The notes beneath the pieces are model-generated. The model made no database searches. It was given only the letters and a program-made list of their open reading frames with translations, and was not told the DNA's origin. Positions 45,151-59,404 of a stretch of DNA of 64,000 nucleotides are shown here, in pieces. Location of the stretch: the NCBI RefSeq assembly GCF_030445035.2, contig NC_080678.1, positions 65,549,087-65,613,086 on the forward strand, given 5' to 3'. How positions within the stretch are numbered: position 1 is the first letter of the stretch; each line of letters begins with the position of its first letter. Both the position numbers and the translations under genes were made by a program. This DNA comes from Dasypus novemcinctus (lineage: Eukaryota; Chordata; Mammalia; Cingulata; Dasypodidae).

Positions 45151-47387
45151 AAATTTGGTGTTTTTTTCCAATTATAATGCTAATCTTATATTTTAATGAC
45201 AATCTATTGACTGTTTAACATCTGTAGCACCACAAACCATCTTTTTAACGATAAAGTACACAAATAGGAAAAGATAGACTGAAATTACGGTGAAGTACAC
45301 AGAACATTTCAAGTACATTCAGTTTATTTTATTCGTAAGCTGATGCTAGGTACATGAGTTTTCATATTTTTTTCTTCTATTTTATATCCCTTAAATATGT
45401 CATGAAAAATTTTAAAATAACAAAAAGTTAAAAAGAATCTCCTATGTAAAATTTAGTTTGTTTCCCTCAACCTAGAAATGAGTGCCAACAAAGGTTCTGA
45501 AAACAAAAGCCAACGAAGTGATCTGGAGTTTTGTAAAAGGGCACCCCTGGAAAATTATTTCTAGGTCATCAGTACTAATAGACACAAGTTCATGTAAAGT
45601 GAATCTAGAGTTTTCAGCCCACCAACGTTTGTAAGAGGAAATGATTAGGAAGTCTAGACCTTATTTGTGCCACACAAAATGGAACTTCTGCATCATTATG
45701 CTTGGTTCTTAAATGAAAACAAATAAAACTTTTCATGAAGGAAATAGTAATATTGTCTGACTGTCTTTTGAACTGAGATAGAAAGAGATTTATCAACATA
45801 TTATCAGATTACAAACCCCACTCAAGCTTTGTGTGACACTGTCTTCTGTGGTGTTGGGAGACCATGAACTGGGAACGATAGTTACATCCTGACTAGAGTA
45901 TTATCAGCAACAGTGAAATTAGTCTTTAGCAAGTTTCACAAGTTATAAGTCATGTGTCATCATATGTCCAGATACGTTTTCTAAAATAGTGTGTGTTTTT
46001 AAAGATATTGGAACTTCTAGCAAGGCACCCAGAGGGCTATGCTAATGAAACTCCATGATGGTAAGAGAATGAAGAAAAGTTAAAACCCTATATACATGCA
46101 GGACAAGGTATATCATCATGATTATTTGTTTTATTCATATGTACAAAAGTCATTATACTTCAAACAAGATGAACTTTGCAGATATGGATTAGTAAAAGAT
46201 TTATTTCACTAGGGTAAACAGTAAATGACAGAAAATATTTTATTGCATAGTGAAGATTATATATGTGGAGATGTATTTATTAGAATGGATTCATTTGAGA
46301 AAAACTTGATTAAATGAATTATGGGTATATATTATTAAGTAAATGTATTCATGTTACAAATTAAAACTGAAATAAGAGTCATACATTCCAAGTATCTTTC
46401 TCCCTATCCATAATAAACTGAACTTTAAAAGATGTATTATGTGCTTTTCAAAATGAAACTATTCTTCAACCACTTTGCTAGGCAATTTCTTTTTCACATA
46501 ATGACTTGTACTCAGCATCATCAAAAATTAAAACTGTCAAAAATTTAATTGAAAATACCATGTATTTTTATACTAACATATGAAAAAATACCAGTCTGAA
46601 TGAGTTTGACTGGATTTGTGCATATATATGCTTTTACATACATATGCTTTTACATATGCTTTTACATACATATAATGTTTTGATCTATATATTTTCCACT
46701 ATTATTAATCCACTGAATTATGCTTAGATTTTTTTCTATTCTAGAGTTTTTCCATGTCTTAGTTCAATTTTCTAAAATGATTTTCTTGTACATTCTAAAG
46801 ATTTCAAAGTGGTTATTTTTTTTTAATTATTCTTGTTTTACTGCTTTTTTAGTTCGCAATTTTTAATTTCTACTTATATATAGAATTATTTCCTTTTGAA
46901 GGCTTAAGTATAATTGCTTCAAATTTATTTTAAATTTTCACTATTTTCCTTTTCTAGATGAATTAATTTCCAGAATGCCACTGTATAATTAATTCCCTTT
47001 GTTCCCCCATGCATTTGGAATTTTTAGTTTCTAAGTTCTATCTTGATCTTTGCGTATCTTTGATACTCAGCCTTCCTCTTCTGGTATTTGTTCTACAGTT
47101 TCCTCCAGACTCCCCCAAGAGGCCCACTGTCCAGAACCAGGTTTTATGATGGTGGCATAGAAAACCTATCCCAAGATGACAGTGTCAGGGATGGCTTTAT
47201 GGACACATGACCTGAGCAGTCACACAGGGCCCCACCCTTGCTTTCATGCTGTTATCCCCATTTTGAAATTCTGAATACTTTTACCTTTCAATCTGTGTTT
47301 TATAAGTGAAATCTGCTGTGAGAATGGGGTGTGCATGTGAGCAAAGGAGATACATACATTGCACATGTCCCAAGTTCCTTGGTGCCT
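45151..47387. other. No gene recognised
   Basis: AT-rich, no repeat assigned. Near 46624-46675 a short unit containing 'atgcttttacata' is repeated three times. Confidence 0.45.
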
Positions 47388-47990
47388 GTTTTAGTTTATT
47401 ATAAGCTGCCAAGACAAGATACCAGAAATGGGGATTTATTAGCATATCAGCTTACAGTTCTAAGGCTATGAAAAATGTCCAAATCAAGGCTTTATCAGGT
47501 GATGCTTTTTTTCCCCCTGAAGACAGGCTGTGGGTGATCCTGGACCCCACCACACAGCAAGGTACAATGGTGGCATCTCTGGTCTCACCCTTCTCATTCA
47601 AGTCTCATTGCTTTCAGCTTCTGGTTTCTTTTGACTTTCTCTCTGCTCCTGAGACTTTCTCTCTCCCAAGTTCTATTGATTTCAGCCTATTGCCCTTATG
47701 GCTTTCTTTTTCAGATTCTATGGGTTCCTCTCTGAGCTCCTGGGTCTTTTCTGGCTGTCTCTGCTTCTCCATATCCATCCCATTTATAAAGGACTCTAAT
47801 ATGAGGATTAAGATCCCCCTTGAGCCATCCCTTACTGAAGTAATCTAATCAAATTCCCTAAACAGAAGTGATTTAATCAAAAGTTTCCACCCACAATAGG
47901 TTCACACCCACAGAAATGGATTAGCTCTTAAGACATGAGATTCTGAGCTACACCTAGCTTCAAACTGTCACAGTAGCCCCTTCACTTATA
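47388..47990. repeat. Unclassified interspersed repeat, copy 2
   Basis: Same family as 23556-24170. It starts 'ctgttttagtttattataag', contains 'gggatttattagcatatcag' and 'tgtccaaatcaaggc', a C/T-rich middle, and ends 'cttcaaactgtcacag'. The open frame at 47468-47848 comes from its C/T-rich part and is not supported as a gene. Confidence 0.55.
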
Positions 47991-50900
47991 ACTTTTGTGA
48001 TGCCCATGAACACAGAATTCCAGTGGACTCACCATGAATGGAAGTTCAGCAATCTTCAAAACAAGTATAACATACATGGGTTAGTTGTAAACAGGGGCAC
48101 TGACTTCCTCCAGTGTCCATGCTTTGTTAGAACCAGAACTTTCTTCAAATGCAGAAAGAAAGAAATGGAGTTCTAAGAAACATGAAAGAACCCTGTAATA
48201 CCCTCTCTTGTTTGGATTTGATTTTCTTATATTACTGAAAACGAAGAGATGAAAGGGAAGAGAAAGGGTAATCCAGAGCTCCTTTTCTTTTCAATCCCTC
48301 CCTACCCATCAATAAACCCAAAAAGTAGAGTGTTGCTAGAATGTATGCATATTGATATGCTCAATAAAAACAGGTGGTTTAGTTTTATACAGTGTTTTCA
48401 GTTGGTAAGAACACAATACATATGCATACATGAACTATGAAATAATAAATCGTATAATTTTCATGATTCTCCAATATAATTTTATATTTGCATATTAAAC
48501 TGTTATTTTGCAATATAAAGATGAATGTTAAAATTTATGCTAACTAAAAATTTTAATTTTTCTTTACTTGAAATGATATTAAATAGTAAATTAAAAAGCA
48601 CCATGACAAGTTGGAAGAGAGATGGCTGATGAAAGGAAAAAGCTTTAAATTTTAGTACCTATAATACTTTGCTACTGTGTTCTGTACTAGGGCCCTACAT
48701 TTTAATTTTTCACTCATCTCCACAAATTATAAAGCCAGTGCTGGATATTAAGCTAAAGAAAAACTCAATATTTGAGCCAATAGGCACCTGAGTCCAAGTT
48801 ATTGTTTGGACAGAAACACTGGTTCCTGCTTAAAGCTGTGAATCTGAATGCCGTTTTAGGAAGTAAGCATGGTCAGGTCCTCTGTTACTCAAGAACTCAG
48901 CACAAGCCTCTGCATTTATGAATAAAGACCTTAAAAATCAGAGACCACAGCTTGTGTTTATGTATGCCCCAAAAGAGACAGGGCAGCCCCTCCCTATTAC
49001 AGATTAGAGAGATTAGTGGCCTTAGCATTTTACACCTTTAACTTTCTGGTTAATGGATATGTTTATCTTGTTTATCTCTAGTGGTTAACTTTTATCTATT
49101 TATAGTTTATCTATCAATGCCCTGTATTTGAAGCAGAGTTGGGGGCAGCTGTCTTAATGAGAATACAAACTAATAAAAATAAGGAGAAAGCACAGTTTTA
49201 TATAAACAGATTTAATGAAATATAGATTAAGCATTAGATATGATATATTTACCATTTCTAATAAAATAAGGAATTATTGAGAGAAAGGGGAAAACCAATG
49301 GTTTAGTTTCCAAAATATCTACTACATCAAAATGATTCACCCCAGCTATCCTTCCTTTAGTGATTGTAGAAAAGCTCAAGCCTATAATCAGCATTCATAT
49401 GAACACAACTCTGTATATCTGATGGTTACTAACAGTGAGTGGCTACTTTCTTTCTTTGCCAGATATTTTAAATTTTAATTTATGTTGCAGACAATGATTA
49501 TTACATTTAACCAAAAACCTCTTTTGTCCCTATTTAAATTTGTCTCTTGTCATAAGAAAATGACATTGTGAATAATCAGAATATCTTATTAGCAGTCTAC
49601 ACAACTGGAAATAAAGCAAGCAAATTGGGTGCAAGCCATCCAGACGACTTCATCAAAGATTATTATACACATACAAGGAAAGAATTATGACTCTTCCATT
49701 TCAGCCAAGGCAGTTCAAAGAACCTTCATATTCTGAAAACTCTAGTCTTCCATAATTACAATTCAACTGAGAACCAGTCACAGGACTATGTACAAAGGAA
49801 ACTATATCCTTGTCTGAAATCTTTGCAGGAGGTGAGGGTTTGGGGGTGTTGATAATTATGAGCTAATTTCCTGTGTTCCTTAGCTTCCAATGGATTGCCT
49901 CTGAAGTGCCCCCAAGCCTATATTTTTATAGTCTAAAACCCTGGTTAGAAGAGGCATCTCTTCTGCCCTGACATAATTTGCATGGCCTGGAAAGCTGAGT
50001 TTCAAATGCAGCACTTTCCTCGTATCAAAATTAGCAGGTTAGAAATGGTACAGCCTGTTCATTTTCCAGCCCAAAAATGCAATTGCCACTTGGTGTTTTA
50101 TCCCATTAAGGCAAGGAAGTGTTTGCTGTCCCAACATGGCTTTGTCAGCTGTGCTTGAGTTTCGGCAGCTGACCTAAACAGCTGGGTCCATGTCTTCCAT
50201 CCTACCTGACCTGTTTAAGGATTATAAAACGAGATGGATGACCTTGTTCTACATGTATTTATATGCCTCTGAGAAACACCATCTTCCTTGACTCTGTAAG
50301 ATATGTGTGCCTTCATCAGAAAGGCAAGTGCATTTTCAGTTGGACCTTTTGAATATCTCTATGGTAATCCCTGAACAGGTAGAATTCAATCAATAAAATA
50401 GCTACAATGAATACAACCACACTCTGAAGTGAAGCATAAACAGAAAATGTGGAAATTATGAAGTTAAAATTAGCTTTGTGAATCCATGGTCTTTATGTTT
50501 GCCTTAAAATAATTGTACGTCTTTGTAATTTATCAACTAAGCAGCATGTAATTCACATGGCATCCATTACCTCAGAGTGTTCTTAGTTGCTATAGGAAAA
50601 ATTCCTGTGTTCAAATACTGGCATTGCTTACTTAATAACCATTTCATATAATTTTTAAAAACATTTAATGAAATTATATGTTAATGAATTGCAAACATGT
50701 CTAAATGCAGGTTGTATGGGTTATAGCTCCAAAGATTCTTATTCAGAATCTCCAGATGGTGTACAAGAATTTGTATTATAATCAAAGCTGCAATGATTCT
50801 GATTCAAGTGGCCAGTGGATACCTGAGAATTATCAATATGTAAACCAAGTAGTACAATAGTATAGAGTTAAGGATGCTGCTGATGCTAGCCATTATATAA

Positions 50901-52764
50901 TCTAAAATTAGAACTAAAAGGAAATACTGGTGTTACCTTTTGTTGGTTTAAGTCATGGCCATCTCCCAGCATTTGCCAACCAATCCAATCCTTTTCTATT
51001 GTGTGCAGAAATTTCGATATATTTTAATTCGCAGCCTGGGGAGCTGTTAGGTCTAATGAAGTAGCCTGTCCATGTCTTACACCTGGAAACCTTGAACAAG
51101 CAGCTGAAGTTATGTATCAGGGTAGGAATTCTCAATGGCTCAGGAAATACCCCGCCATTGGTCAACACAAATTCCTTTCTCCTTTCCAGGGAAGGCAGGG
51201 TGTGAAGAGCTGCCGTTTACTGACCCAGACCTGAGCAGGTGACTTTCCCAGGAGACCCGCCACAATAGGATCTCTTTCCCTGCTGTTTTGGACCCTTTGT
51301 CTAAAAGAGAAGTCATTTGCTGAAAGTTTCTATTGTGCCTGGGCCAGAGACACCTACCTGGGACCAGCTCAGTTCCAGTTCCACTTTTGGTGTTACTGTC
51401 TTCATGTTAAATCTCTGATCCTGTTCATAGATTATGTGTCTTATATAGGTTTGGTGTTTCTGCTGAAAATGTAGGCATGTGAAGTGTAGAGATTTTATTC
51501 TCTCCACTGGAATTACTCAGACATTTATATCTCTGGTATTTATATTCCTAAATTCTCTGCGCAAGTCAGAGTGGCAAGGGGATTGATATTAATGCCTTCT
51601 TCTGGATGTCTCCCTTTAGAATTCCTGGAAGGCATGAGAATGACCTTCATCTTTTGCCTCTTCTTATATCCATTATTCAAATGTTCTTTCAACCACATCC
51701 CCCATTGAAAAGGAAAGTCCCTCCACAGGACAAAAGTAAACCTAACCTGCCCATCTGGAGCCTTGATAGAATCCAGGAGCACCTGAAACGGTTTATACAT
51801 TTATAAAATGGCCAGAAAAGACAACATTTAGTTAAACAAATCAACTATTCTTTTCTAGGCTCACCAGTAGCCTTCTTTTCTAGCAATCTGGAATGGCAGA
51901 TATGGACCCTTGTAAACTGGTTGGAACGCAAACTTCTACTATAATGAGACTGTCCAAAGGGTAAATAAAATAGAATATTAGAAAAGTTAGATGGTTTGTT
52001 AGGAATCAACTGCAGATCCTTCTCTTTACAGTGCTAAAAGTCCATGACTAGAGGCTCATTTCTTAGATCAGCATTGCAAATTAAGGAATCCCTTATTAAA
52101 ACTTTCTTGGAAAACTCACTTCAACAAACTTATGTCACATATTAGCAGAGTCTTAAGACAAAGGAAGGGAGTACAGGAAGGGATGCTTCCCAGACTTTGG
52201 CAGAATGCCTCAGGATGGAGCGATTTCACTGTCATGTGAGAGCATATACCTGGGAGGACACACTCAAAAATTGGGAGATGAGGGTAGAGTTGAAAAATGA
52301 ACAGAACTGAACTGAAAATTCAATTATTGCTCAATTTTTCCCAGATATACTGCCCTTAAATCATCCTGAGGGGTGATCTCATTCTGCGCTATGCCCAAGG
52401 GTAGGGTAGAAGAATGAGTATTACTTTATATTCTCATCCTTTGTTTAGGAAGAGTGAAAGTAACACCCTCTGAGTGATTGAGCTCCTGAGTAATATGAAC
52501 AATTTAGATTATTTCATGGTGACTGAAAATTTTTAAATAAATTAATTAAATGATTTCTGTTTTTATGTAAATAATTTTAAGTAGGACAAATGACAAGAAT
52601 GATTTTCAACAGGAATGGGTTGATTTATTTGTTAAAAGATTTCCTAAATAAATACTCATATATTATATAGTTGTTTTAAATCAAAGTTTTAAAATCATCT
52701 GAGTTTTCACTCTGCCTAATGCTTAGTGAAATTGACTTTCCACCAACCACAGAATTGTTTAATT
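47991..52764. other. No gene recognised
   Basis: About 4.8 kb with no assigned repeat or gene. 49970-50230 is less AT-rich and holds an exact octamer ATTTGCAT (49976-49983) and CAGCTG E-box motifs. Short open frames show no motif. Confidence 0.45.
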
Positions 52765-52975
52765 CAGGAATAAGCAAACTACAGTTCATGGCCAAGTTCA
52801 GCCTACCATTAGTTTTTATAAATAAAGTTTTATTGGAGCACTATCACACCCATTTTTATAGTGTTTCTGACAGCTTTCTAGCCACAAGAGCAGAGTTGTA
52901 TAGTTGTAACGTATGACCTGTAAAGTATGAAATATTTGCATTTTGGTCTGTTACAGAAAAAGTCTGTTGACCCCT
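52765..52975 (-). mobile_element. Nonautonomous hAT-like DNA transposon
   Basis: The ends are inverted: 'caggaataagcaaacta' at left and 'tctgttgacccct' at right. The interior 'aataaagttttattggagca' and 'agcagagttgtatagttg' matches a well-known mammalian MER1/Charlie-group element. About 210 bp, diverged, no transposase. Confidence 0.6.
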
Positions 52976-55307
52976 CATTTCAATGTAATCCTCTCTTAAA
53001 ACACCCTAAAGTCTAGACATATTTTAAAGGAACCTCAGCAGCCGAACAGTCAACTGACCAAAGGGGTCTTGCAGAGAAGACATCATATTATCAGATGCAA
53101 ATTTAACATTTTGACTGGAAACCTGATTTTCTCTTCTTGGATATGATTTTGGTGATGATGATTTAATATATGCAAGTGTCTGTGGCCAGCTATTTCATGT
53201 AACCCTATATTGTGGGGTCATTACTATGTCAGTGAATACATGTCTATTTTAATATTTAATGAACAAATACTTTGCTTAGTATTCCATACCTTAACTCAGT
53301 TACCCAATTGAAATAACGTAGTTAGATTATCTCAGATTTTCTCGGTTTCTGTCACTGATTAGTGATTGAAACAATAAAGTAAGAATTTGAGAGAAGCTAA
53401 ACATTCTTGAACTTTGAATGCTACTTCTCAGACATTTATAATTGTAACTTTTTATCCTTTCATATGTATTTTGGAGTCTTTTTTTTTCCAAATTTTAACC
53501 ACTCTTTCCCAAAATAACCTTAAAGGTTTTGAAAATTATTGTATATATAAAGGTATCAATAAATTTTGATAAATTGACAATTTAATAATTTGCAAATAAT
53601 AAAAAATTCCTCTGAGCACCTCCTCAATTGATGTTTACCATGACTATTACATTTTTGGTATAATAATCATCTTGCGTAACTATGTAATGTTTTTAATCTA
53701 ATGAGGTATCTTTCATTAATGCATCTTCAATTACAAATCAACTATTAAATTGGCTTTCTTAAAAGATGTTACAAAAGCACACTTCTTGGTATGGATTATA
53801 TAATTCATCAAAGAGCTAAGTGATCATATAAATAGTTTTTCTTGATCTGTGGATAAGTTGCATAGGTTTCTAATTGTGAATAAGTAGACAATGTACTAGC
53901 CATGTTAATCAATATTAAGGAAAATAATTGTGAGTTTTACATTATTTTACAACTTGGAACCAAATGAAAATGTTGCTTTAAATCCCCCTTTGTAAAAGGA
54001 GACCCTCAAACTTTGTTAAACTTTTTGTCATTGTAGACATATGGAAAATCATTCTCATCCACTGTACCTTGGATATAAGGAAATTATAAAATTTATTTAA
54101 AATATTAGTAGACTTCTGGATAACAAAATGCATACACATATATACATACACATGCATATTATTATACATTAGTATTAATACATATATTAATATAAGGAGG
54201 AACAGATTTCTAAAATGCTAATCTAAATTTCTTTCAAGTTAGAGCTAGAAGAGTGATAAGTCCCCTCAACTGTTTTTGATGCTTGCTTGCCCAAATGTCA
54301 AAATTAATAAACCCAGAAACAAAAAAAGTTCATACTTATTGGCAGTTAGAGTATCACTGATACAGAGGGAAATACAAAAGGCATAAATTTGGAGAAAAGG
54401 GCAGTTGATAGACAAAGGAACATGTAAACCAAGAACTCAATTTTGGAGAAAAGGCTCAAACAAAGAGGAGACTGAGGAGTTGAACACAAATCTCAGAGAA
54501 TTTATTCATGAAGGTATGCAGATGCACCCCAACCAGGATATGGGTAGTAAAGAATTTGGCATTCTTCAGACAGCAATGTGATTATAGATGTTCTTAGAAG
54601 ATAACAGGAAGTCCTCGCCTTTTTGCTCTAGAGTCTAGAGTCTTCCTCTCCAAAATAAAATTTTTTCCTATAGACTTCTTTTGAGACCAAATAAAAACAG
54701 AAATAATATAACATATATAAAATTATGCGTAAGAGTTATGGCCCCATCAAATACTATTTTAACATCTTTGAGAATAATATGTATTTCTTATTGAAACACT
54801 AAAAAGTGAAAGTTTACCTAGAATTATTTTAGCAGACATATTCAGTGTAAATAATGATAGTTAACATAAATAATATTTGTACCCCATAAATAATCTTAAC
54901 CACTAAAATCAAAGAATTTTGGTTGAATTTCTTACAAGATTACAGTCCATAATTAGAGATCACATAGAAGAATGGTGTCTAATCACATTTTGGCACAAGG
55001 ACACTGAAAGAGACATTCAGAACTGTACAATTTCAAATCAGGGAAGGGTAATTTAATGTGAAGCATCCTGTCTATGAACAAGATAGAACTCAAAACAAAA
55101 AAAAAAGAAAACACATTCAATTCAGTCTCATTTTACAATGTGGCTCTTTTAATCCCCAGGAAAGAAACCCAAGAAAATCAACTTTTGAAAATCCCATTAA
55201 ATGGATAGTTCAAATATATGCACATTGGTAGTTGATGTTTTTGGATGGGTGGGAACTTTTTAATTTTCTTGTATTACATCAACTTTTTTCCTTTTAATTT
55301 TCTGCCA
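52976..55307. other. No gene recognised
   Basis: Very AT-rich; (CATA)n-like stretch at about 54127-54165. No gene or assigned repeat. Confidence 0.45.
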
Positions 55308-55320
55308 TTAAAAATATATT

Positions 55321-55675
55321 ACATGGGAGGTCCGCGGTTCAAACCCCAGGCCTCCTGACCTGTGTGGAGCTGGCCCACACGCAGTGCTGATGCGCGCAAG
55401 GAGTGCCGTGCCATGCAGGGGTGTCCCCCGCATAGGGGAGCCCCACACTAGCAAGGAGTGCACCCCGTAAGGAGAGCCACCCAGCATGAAAGAAAGTGCA
55501 GCCTGCCCAGGAATGGTGCCGCACACACAGAGAGCTGACACAACAGGATGACACAACAAAAAGAAACACAGATTCCCTTGCTGCTGAGAAGGATAGAAGC
55601 GGTCACAGAAGAACACACAGTAAATGGACAGAGAGAGCAGACAACTTGGGGGGAGGGAGGAAGGGGAGAGAAATA
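55321..55675 (+). mobile_element. DAS SINE (head partly missing)
   Basis: Begins at 'tgggaggtccgcggttcaaa', about 40 nt into the full SINE at 59963, and keeps the B-box-like 'gttcaaacccc'. The body then matches at high identity through 'aaagtgcagcctgccca' and 'agagagcagacaac'. Its A-rich tail runs into the adjacent microsatellite. Confidence 0.82.
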
Positions 55676-55722
55676 AAAAAATATATATATACATATATAC
55701 ATATATACATATATATATATAT

Positions 55723-55766
<44 letters not shown>
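55676..55766. repeat. (TA)n/(ATACAT)n microsatellite
   Basis: About 90 bp of TATA and CATATA units between two DAS-derived modules, probably grown from the first SINE's A-rich tail. Length is likely variable between individuals. Confidence 0.9.
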
Positions 55767-55769
<3 letters not shown>

Positions 55770-56158
55770 GGAAGTGCATGTGGCTTAACCAGTTGGGTGC
55801 CCACCTACAACACAGGAAGTCCCGGGTTCGAGTTCCAGTGCCTCCTAAAGAAGACGAGCAGATGCTGCACCCACCACAACTAGCTAGATAGCGCACTGCT
55901 GCAATAGGCAAACACCTAAATGAGCAGATGCCTCAAACCAGCAGATGCTGCAGCCTGTGGGGAACAGATGTGGCTCAGGCCATTGGGCACTTGCCTCCCA
56001 TCTGGGAGGTCCTAGTTTTGGTTCCCAGTGCTCCTAGAGAAAGCAAGCAAAAAAATGAGCAGACAAGAGAACCATCTGGGGGGAGGGGTGAGATAAATAA
56101 AAAATAAAAAATAATAAATAAAGTAAATAAGTCTTTTTTTAAAAAATAGTTAGCATCC
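55767..56158 (+). mobile_element. DAS-III-type SINE with two tRNA-like units
   Basis: Two related heads occur in tandem. The first (55774 on) has 'gtggcttaaccagttggg' and a B-box-like 'ggttcgagttcc'. The second (55965 on) has 'gtggctcaggccattggg' and 'ggttccc'. An A-rich tail follows (56095-56146). The first head matches the polymerase III B-box consensus GGTTCGANTCC except at one position. Two heads suggest a dimeric SINE or one SINE beside another. Confidence 0.75.
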
Positions 56159-56171
56159 TTAAAAATATATT

Positions 56172-58494
56172 TCTCACAGGAATTTCCTTAATATGCTAAC
56201 TGTAACACAATAATATGATTTTCAGTCACAGGCAAATTTGGGAAATTCTCATATAAAATGCTGAATAACTGAGGTAAAAATATACATGTTTTAGCATTCT
56301 GGCATCTATTTTACTAAAAGCATTTGATTTATATTCTAACCCATTATTTGATAATAATATTACTCCATTCTTTTTTTTTAAAATATTAACATATCCCTGG
56401 GACCAAAAGTAAATTAAGATGGGGTTATTGACTCAATTTGCATAAAAATCTGTATCATGAGATTGACAAATTACTCCACAAATTCCTCAAATGCATTTAA
56501 AAATAATTATATACATTTTCTTTTAGGCACAGGAGTATTTCTGTATTTAACTAAAATCCATTATAGAGATCATTGATTAGTGATTAAAAATTTAATATGA
56601 ACTTTAATGTAAGCCATTGGGCTTGACCATAAGAGATTTGGGTCAAAGTATTACTTAGAATGGGCCTATACTAGTATCAGGACTAGAGAATCTAACTGGA
56701 CAATGGACCATCCCCAAAGAAGACTAATGTGTTGAAAAACAACAGGGCATGTTTGTGTGTAATCTGGGCGGATGCCAATCAAAAGAATCAGATCTGGTAG
56801 CTAGATATTCCACTCTACATCAAAATGTATACTCAGGAAGGTGGCCAGTTCTGGTCTCTGTGAACTGAACCCCGTTTAAAGCAGGACTACAGCAAACAAT
56901 AATAGGTGCATCCTCCATTCTCTGTGATATTGGATATGATGGCCAGAACTCTTGCCACGATTTAGCTTTAGCTATACCTTTCATGCTCTGGAATATGATT
57001 ATTACTGAATGAGAAGAAGATCAAAAACCAAAATCTCCTCAACAGAATTTAAATAAACAGGATGTTCAGCTTTTAACTAACATCTTTATCAAGTCCCAGA
57101 AAGTAACATTTCACCTTCAAATGTGGAGGAATAGCTTGCTAGAGTTAAGAATCCACAGGACTGAATTTTTAGAAACTGGACTCAAATCTTATTCTGGCCA
57201 CTCTGTCTGATGAGAACAAGTCATTTTTTCTGAACCTTTACTGAACCTTGGTACCCTTTCTAGGAAATCTAAAAGGAGAACAGTCCTAGTTATCTCAAAA
57301 GACAGTGTATCAGGATTATATGACAGAAGTATTTGAAATTGCTTTGTTTGTGGGAAAATGGCTTTAAAATTTGTGAATTTTTTCACATTATTATTAGCAT
57401 TGCTAGTGATATCAAAATTTTCCCTTAAACCCTGGCTAATAAATATGTTAATATAGATGCTTAATATGTTGCATGGACTTTGACAAATGTTTTCTTTTAT
57501 ATTCTTCATTTTAACCTATTTTACTTTTATGGAGTAGTTTACTCATTTCTTTTTCACAATGTTTGTGTGTGATGGAAGAGAAGGATGCCATGACTTGATG
57601 ACTGGCACATTACAAATGGGTCTAACAAGGGAGCATACCTCCTTCATACCTTTTGTAATATCCAGATAACACAACACAGGGCTCAAATATGCCTGTTTAT
57701 GGCCACCTTGAACTGTGGTCATAACTACGCAGGACATTTGCTTAATGGAAAAGAATGATTAGTACTTAAAGAACCCAAGCCATAGAAGAAAGACAATATT
57801 GAACTGGGAAATGTCACCAATTTTTGTATAAAGCCAAGATGCAAAACTGAAAAGAAGATTGGAGAATAAGAGAGGTAAGATGAGAGAGATGGAGTGGAAT
57901 ATAGGTAAGCCTTATAAGAGAGTGGGGAAGGTAAAAAGCAAGGAAATGAAAGCAGTCTGCAAGACAGATCAATCAGTGCTGAATCACCCCCAGGATGTTT
58001 CTTTTATAGAGAGGCTACCTCACTGAGGTCAGATAGAAGTGAACTCTTTAAAAGGGTTGACCCGGGCCAGATGCACAATGCTTCAGATGCCTGCTTAGCA
58101 GGCAAAATAGACTTTTCAGACCACCTTGAACCAGAGGAGAGGGAGAAAGTTGTCTGATCATGTTTGCAGCCAGCAGACATTCTGCTTATTCTTACTTCCT
58201 GAGAGAAAACTGCCTATCCTTAGCACATCACAGGAGGAGAACAGTTTCTACATCAGAATTCTATAAGATGTCTGATAATTAAAATTTGGAAAAGAAAATT
58301 ATATCTTTAAGGGGGGAAACCCAATAACTGTCTCTAAGCTATCAATAATGACCACATTGATCACTTCTGACTAATTTTTTATTTATACTTATGTTTCTTT
58401 TTATAGCCATTATTTAGAGCAATGTTTCTATTGTACCAAAAGAGCTTTCCTGGAAATTACTCATAAGTAGATTAAAAATATGCAGGAGAGGATT
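56172..58494. other. No gene recognised
   Basis: AT-rich, no repeat assigned. Minus frames at 57189-57509 and 57543-57737 have no motif. Confidence 0.45.
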
Positions 58495-59404
58495 GTGGGA
58501 AGCTGGCAATGGATTACAGACAGAGCTCAATGCTCTCACAAAAACAACAGAGAAAGAGTGAAAAACTGTCCAAGGGACCTGCTTTGGGGGTCAGCAGACC
58601 AGTACAATACTACACAACTCCCAGGAGGGTGAGGGACAGATAGACAAGCCAAAATGAAAACTGGGAATTACCAAGCCCCAGTGGCGGCTGGGAAGGACTC
58701 CCCTCCCTCATTCCCAAGATATTAAGCTGAGATAAAATCACTGGCTCATTACAGTCGACTGAGTGGAGAACAGACATCTTCCTCCCTAACAGTTGTTTCA
58801 AGGGAAAAGGGAGGGGGAATTGAGGGGGTTTCTTCAGTGAATTCAGCCAGCAGAGTCTGTTTTGTATCTCTGTTCTGGAGATTCAACACAGGAAAACAAG
58901 AAAGCCCAGACTGAAACACCACCAGGGAAAGGTGCACTGATGAGCGCCATCTGCTGGATGGTCTGGAAATTGCATGGAAAAAAACTGTCTCCTAGGAGAA
59001 AATCTTTACCCTATGAGTCCCTGGCCTGATTTTGATAACTATAGCCAGGCAATTTTAAAGACTTAAAATAAGTTGAACCAAATATCAAAGAAGAACTGTG
59101 AAAGAAAAAAAAAATTAGTCAAGGAAGAGAAATTGGCCATCAGAGTAAATCCACCAATTCAGAAGCATAGGCATCAGCAAAAAATTACAAACCATACTAG
59201 GAAACAGGAAGAGATGGCCCAGACAAAGGAACTAACCAAATATCCTGAAGAGATACAGGATTTAAGATAATTAATGATAATCACAAAACTGCCCTAAATT
59301 ACTTCAAAGGATTTAAAGAAAATATGACTAAGGAAATAAAAGATATTAAGAAGACACTGGAAAACATAAAGAACAATCTGAAAGCCTGCAAAGAAAAGTA
59401 ACAA

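Noticed and set aside
55774..55840. tRNA gene
   Set aside because: It has A- and B-box-like sequence but is followed by SINE body and lacks a clean cloverleaf; it is the SINE head.
55308..55911. Ile/Tyr-repeat open frames up to 142 codons
   Set aside because: Produced by the TA microsatellite and antisense SINE sequence.
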